Shown here: piece after piece, positions 6,079 to 8,693 of the stretch | How positions within the stretch are numbered: position 1 is the stretch's first letter | Layout: each line of letters begins with the position of its first letter | Assembly (NCBI GenBank): GCA_937899435.1 | Contig: CALBQG010000080.1 | Coordinates: forward strand, 1 to 8,693 | Direction of reading: 5' to 3' | Source: UBA11540 sp003445125 | GTDB taxonomy: Bacteria; Bacillota; Clostridia; Oscillospirales; Ruminococcaceae | DNA: 8,693 bases | Made by a program: the position numbers and the translations under genes | The notes under the pieces: model-generated | What the model saw: the letters and a program-made list of their open reading frames with translations, nothing else | Told to the model about the DNA's origin: nothing | The model's database searches: none

Positions 6079-8238
6079 ATGTATAAAGAACTCGATGCCA
6101 GAGTCAACGCCGTCATGGAAAAAATGACTTTAAAAGAAAAAATCGGACAATTGAATCAGCTGCGTCAGCCAAGCACCCCGGAAGAAATCGAAAAAGCAAA
6201 CGAACTGATCCGTCAGGGACTGGTCGGTTCGATTATTCAGGCTTCCTCCGCCCACGCGGGAAATGACAAGGAAAAAGCCGTGAAGGTTGATCTGTTCAAC
6301 AGCTATCAGAAGGTCGCCGTTGAGGAAAGCGTAAATCATATTCCGCTGATCTTCGGGCGCGACGTCATCCACGGACATCACACCGTCTACCCGATTCCGC
6401 TGGCAAGCGCCTCTGCCTATAATCCCGAGCTTGTGGAAAAATGCTACGGCTGCATCGCCGAAGAAGCCGCCGCCGACAACATCCACTGGACATTTTCTCC
6501 GATGGTGGATCTTTGCCACGATCCGCGTTGGGGACGCATGGTCGAGGGTCCCGGAGAAGATCCGTATGTCGGCGCACAGTTTGCCCGTGCTGCCGTGAAG
6601 GGCTTCCAGGGCGACGACATGAGCGACGGAAAGCACCTTGCCGCCTGCGCCAAGCACTATCTCGGCTACGGTTTTTCCGAGGGCGGCCGTGACTATTTCC
6701 GCACCGAAATTTCCGGTTATACCCTGTACAATTATGTGGTTCCCGCCTTCCGCGCCGCAGTGGAAGCGGGCGTGGCAACCGTAATGTCGTCCTTTAACGA
6801 CATCAACGGTGAATCCATCAGCCGCAGCCGTTATTATCTGACCGACCTTCTGCGCGACAAGCTCGGGTTTGAAGGCTTTGTCGTTTCCGACTGGGAATCG
6901 ATTGATCAGATGGTGGCGCAGGGCAACGCCGAAGATTCCCGCGAATGTGCACAGCTTTCCATTCACGCAGGCATAGATATGGACATGGTTTCTCTGGATT
7001 ATCTCACCCATCTGGAATCCCTGGTTGAAGAAGGAAAGGTGGATGTCAAAGACATCGACGAGGCATGCCGCCGTATTCTGCGCATCAAATTTGCCCGCGG
7101 ACTGTTTGACCATCCGTACTGTGAACTGAAATCCGTTGACCGCACCGAACACCTCAAGCTCGCACGCGATCTGGCGGCGGAATCCATGATCCTTCTGAAA
7201 AACGAAGGCAATATCCTGCCTCTGAAAAAGAATCAGACCATTGCCCTCTGCGGACCGTTTGTGCGCGAGCGTCAGGCGTTGTTCGGCACATGGACGTTGG
7301 ACGGCAACCCCGCACTGACCCCCAGCTTCCTGGAAGCGATGACCGCCGCAGTGGAAGGTCACGGAGGAAAGATTCTGACCGGCGGCGAAAACATGCTGTT
7401 GGAAGATTACAACATGAAATTCTATGACAGCGATGTCGTGGTGCTGGCGCTGGGCGAACATCAAGCTGTCAGCGGCGAAGCCCGCTCCCTTGCGGACATT
7501 TCGCTGACCGCGCCGCAGGTGCGCATGGCTCAAAAAGCTCACGAAAGCGGCAAAAAAGTGGTCGGCGTGATCTTCTGCGGACGCCCTGTCTCTCTGCAAA
7601 ATGTCGAGCCGTACATGGACGCCATTCTCTGTGCATGGCACACCGGCAGTGAAGCCGCCGGCGCCGCGAGCGACCTGCTGTTCGGCGACCGCGTTCCCTG
7701 CGGAAAAACGCCTGCCACCTTCCTGCGCACCTCGCAGCACGTGCCGCTGTATTACAACGTGACCAAGAGCGGCCGCACGGTGAACGGCTATTACGGTGAT
7801 CACCCGCAGCTCAACTATGTAGACAGCCCCGCAGCCCCGCTCTATCCGTTCGGCTACGGTCTGTCCTACACGACCTTCTCCTATTCCGAAGTCACCGCGG
7901 ATCGCTGCGAAATCTCCCTGGAGGAGCTTAAAAACGGCAAGACGCTGACCGTTTCCGCCACTGTCAAAAACACGGGCGACTGCACCGGCAAAGAGATTGC
8001 CGAGCTGTACATCCGCGATGTGGTGGCGACCCGTATGCGCCCGATCCGCGAAATGAAGGGCTTCAAAAAGGACGAATACCGTCCCGGCGAAGAAAAGGTC
8101 GTTTCCTTCTCGCTCGGATACAAGGATCTGGGGTATTATCTGGAGGACGGCAGTTACCTTGTCGAACCCGGAAAATTTGAGGTCTACATCGGAGAAAATT
8201 GCCTGACTAAAAATAAAATCGACATCGTAGTCCGATAA
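6079..8238 (+). CDS. bglX: GH3 beta-glucosidase, BglX type, cytoplasmic
   Basis: The protein has 719 residues and full GH3 architecture. The N-terminal (beta/alpha)8 domain runs about 1-345 with GRDVIHGHHTVYP, DPRWGRMVEGPGEDP (148-162), the KH pair K192-H193, and the nucleophile motif VVSDW with D271. The alpha/beta sandwich domain (about 365-560) holds LGEHQAVSGEARS, where E467 is the likely acid/base by position. GYGLSYTTF (592-600) leads into a fibronectin III-like C-terminal domain (about 605-719). It removes terminal beta-linked glucose, or possibly another beta-glycosyl unit, from oligosaccharides. There is no signal peptide, so it should act inside the cell on imported sugars, unlike periplasmic E. 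coli BglX. ATG at 6079 is chosen because AAGGAG lies 7-8 nt upstream; the frame extends to 6025 but that part overlaps the promoter. It is a single-gene unit with no transporter or regulator beside it in the window. A TAATAA double stop ends it. Confidence 0.93.
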   Translation: MYKELDARVNAVMEKMTLKEKIGQLNQLRQPSTPEEIEKANELIRQGLVGSIIQASSAHAGNDKEKAVKVDLFNSYQKVAVEESVNHIPLIFGRDVIHGHHTVYPIPLASASAYNPELVEKCYGCIAEEAAADNIHWTFSPMVDLCHDPRWGRMVEGPGEDPYVGAQFARAAVKGFQGDDMSDGKHLAACAKHYLGYGFSEGGRDYFRTEISGYTLYNYVVPAFRAAVEAGVATVMSSFNDINGESISRSRYYLTDLLRDKLGFEGFVVSDWESIDQMVAQGNAEDSRECAQLSIHAGIDMDMVSLDYLTHLESLVEEGKVDVKDIDEACRRILRIKFARGLFDHPYCELKSVDRTEHLKLARDLAAESMILLKNEGNILPLKKNQTIALCGPFVRERQALFGTWTLDGNPALTPSFLEAMTAAVEGHGGKILTGGENMLLEDYNMKFYDSDVVVLALGEHQAVSGEARSLADISLTAPQVRMAQKAHESGKKVVGVIFCGRPVSLQNVEPYMDAILCAWHTGSEAAGAASDLLFGDRVPCGKTPATFLRTSQHVPLYYNVTKSGRTVNGYYGDHPQLNYVDSPAAPLYPFGYGLSYTTFSYSEVTADRCEISLEELKNGKTLTVSATVKNTGDCTGKEIAELYIRDVVATRMRPIREMKGFKKDEYRPGEEKVVSFSLGYKDLGYYLEDGSYLVEPGKFEVYIGENCLTKNKIDIVVR

Positions 8239-8278
8239 TAAATCTGCTGAAGCAAAAAGCACCGCATCCGCAGGAAGA
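8239..8278 (+). other. Short spacer between bglX and the IS end
   Basis: These 40 bases hold no gene and no hairpin with a U-tract on the plus strand. The IS tip begins right after them, so whatever normally followed bglX, including its own terminator, seems to have been separated from it. Confidence 0.5.
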
Positions 8279-8324
8279 TGAAGTGACCCCGAAAAGTTAG
8301 ACAAAAAATAAGAATAAAAATTGT

Positions 8325-8390
8325 TCAAGCTACCGAAAGGGCTTGCTGTCTGTGAATTGCAGGCGGCAAGCCCTTAAGTTTTGCCTTAAA
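8325..8390 (-). pseudogene. IS3-family transposase OrfB, C-terminal remnant
   Basis: In the frame ending at TGA 8325-8327 the minus strand reads KAKLKGLPPAIHRQQALSVA then stop. This matches the conserved tail of IS3/IS150 OrfB proteins, which end with a KxKLKGLxPxxxRxQ pattern just after the integrase core. About 20 residues remain; the catalytic DDE domain is gone. Upstream, beyond about 8387, the frame turns into the hsdS fragment and meets a stop. Confidence 0.75.
8337..8375 (+). terminator. Strong hairpin within the OrfB remnant, possible plus-strand terminator
   Basis: Arms 8337-8352 and 8360-8375 pair over 16 positions as plus-strand RNA (14 Watson-Crick, 2 G-U) around a 7-base loop. 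AAGTTTT follows, a weak U-tract. As the bglX transcript would run through the IS tip into it, it could stop that transcript about 100 nt past the stop codon. It overlaps coding sequence of the transposase remnant, so the pairing may be incidental, and two pairs are lost on the minus strand. Confidence 0.4.
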
Positions 8391-8560
8391 CTCGGTACAC
8401 CAGTTGACTCATCTTTCTTTTTCCAGTCGATGTTTTGAAAAATATCAAAAGCATAATTCAGGTCAACTTTTTCTCTTGGAATGGCATAAAACAGCGTATC
8501 TACTGTCCAAAACGGGGCTTTACGGATATACGGTCTATCGATAGTCAGTAAGGATTTCGA
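8387..8560 (-). pseudogene. hsdS: Type I restriction-modification specificity subunit (HsdS) fragment
   Basis: The minus-strand frame carries RPYIRKAPFWTVDTLFYAI and then, after a short stretch, NIDWKKKDESTGVPSL. The FW-VDTLFY and STGVPSL patterns, about 30 residues apart, are characteristic of the target-recognition domain of HsdS, the DNA-sequence-reading subunit of type I R-M enzymes. About 55 residues are recognisable out of a usual 400 or so. The fragment has no start: a stop codon precedes it (8561-8563) and a different gene fragment adjoins at about 8545. It ends at the codon for the final L (8387-8389), where the IS remnant begins. It cannot make a working protein. Confidence 0.7.
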
Positions 8561-8693
8561 TCAAGCCTTGCTCTTTATAGAAAGCAATCGGTTGCCCTCT
8601 GTATTCTTTGTAGTCACCATCTTCATTGCTGATATTGGGGTCAAAAAGGCAACTGATCCTGAGTTTCGGCATTGCAGCCTTCAGCAGTCGATA
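8535..8693 (-). pseudogene. Possible type I restriction subunit (HsdR) fragment, open at window edge
   Basis: An open minus-strand frame of 52 codons enters from the right edge and stops at 8535-8537. It contains AMPKLRISCLFDPN, then FYKEQGLIEILTDYR. The order of a KLxIxxLF strand followed by a LxEIxxDYN-like motif resembles the segment after the helicase domains of HsdR, the motor/nuclease subunit of type I R-M enzymes, and an hsdS fragment directly adjoins. The match is from memory of the family pattern and is moderate. The frame ends where hsdS-like coding begins in another frame, so the gene is truncated. More of it may lie beyond the window. Confidence 0.45.

Larger units (their letters stand above)
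8279..8390 (-). mobile_element. IS3-family element, 3' remnant (right terminus plus end of transposase gene)
   Basis: The tip TGAAGTGACCCC starts at 8279, and the first 53 bases repeat positions 1-53 in inverted orientation. Unlike at the left edge, the adjoining sequence is visible. It encodes the C-terminal end of an IS3-type OrfB on the minus strand, then breaks off at about 8387-8390 into an unrelated restriction gene. Only about 110 bases of the element survive, so this copy cannot move by itself. The terminus shown is the transposase 3' end, so both IS copies point towards the enclosed 8.2-kb segment. Confidence 0.75.

Noticed and set aside
6130..8328. 732-codon open frame antisense to bglX
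   Set aside because: It mirrors the coding of a clear GH3 enzyme, has no recognisable family and owes its length to codon bias on the opposite strand.
1..8331. Functional composite transposon
   Set aside because: The right IS copy is only about 110 bases long and the left one cannot be seen beyond the window; the enclosed genes look like ordinary chromosomal ones, not typical cargo.
1..8693. CRISPR array, tRNA, rRNA or riboswitch
   Set aside because: No spaced direct repeats, tRNA-like cloverleaf, rRNA motif or recognisable riboswitch core was seen on either strand by eye.

Overview
The window looks like a piece of a moderately GC-rich Clostridia genome (Oscillospiraceae/Ruminococcaceae-like, probably gut). 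The protein families, strong AGGAGG-type ribosome binding sites, TATACT-type promoters and a SpoVB-like flippase all fit, but no taxonomic marker is present, so this is inference. The left edge falls inside an IS end, as expected if a contig breaks at a repeat.

Positions 1-53 and 8279-8331 are near-identical inverted copies (52 of 53 bases) of one terminus of an IS3-family (IS150-like) element. Between them lie two transcription units facing away from each other.

The minus-strand unit (5911 down to 174) is a compact four-gene operon. It encodes a SpoVB/MOP-type lipid-linked oligosaccharide flippase; a secreted 936-residue protein joining a GHL10-like glycoside hydrolase barrel to a C-terminal zinc N-acetylmuramoyl-L-alanine amidase; a short QueG-like 2[4Fe-4S] protein; and a small calcineurin-type phosphoesterase. 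The last three are coupled by a 1-nt gap and a 4-nt overlap, and a perfect 15-bp hairpin closes the operon. The first two genes point to envelope or peptidoglycan work, possibly in sporulation or cell separation. The role of the last two is unclear, and the phosphoesterase has lost three residues normally used to bind metal.

The plus-strand unit is a single gene (6079-8238) for a cytoplasmic GH3 beta-glucosidase of BglX type, with a good promoter at 6020-6048. A perfect 41-bp palindrome lies between the two units.

The right edge (8279-8693) is a scar. A 3' fragment of an IS3 transposase gene is joined to a fragment of a type I restriction specificity gene (hsdS), which is joined to a fragment that looks like hsdR, all on the minus strand. 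At the left edge a possible small gene has been cut after nine codons by the other IS end. No clearly new biological system is visible. The most unusual items are the dual cell-wall hydrolase in its tight operon, the ligand-poor phosphoesterase, the palindrome and the restriction-modification/IS scar.
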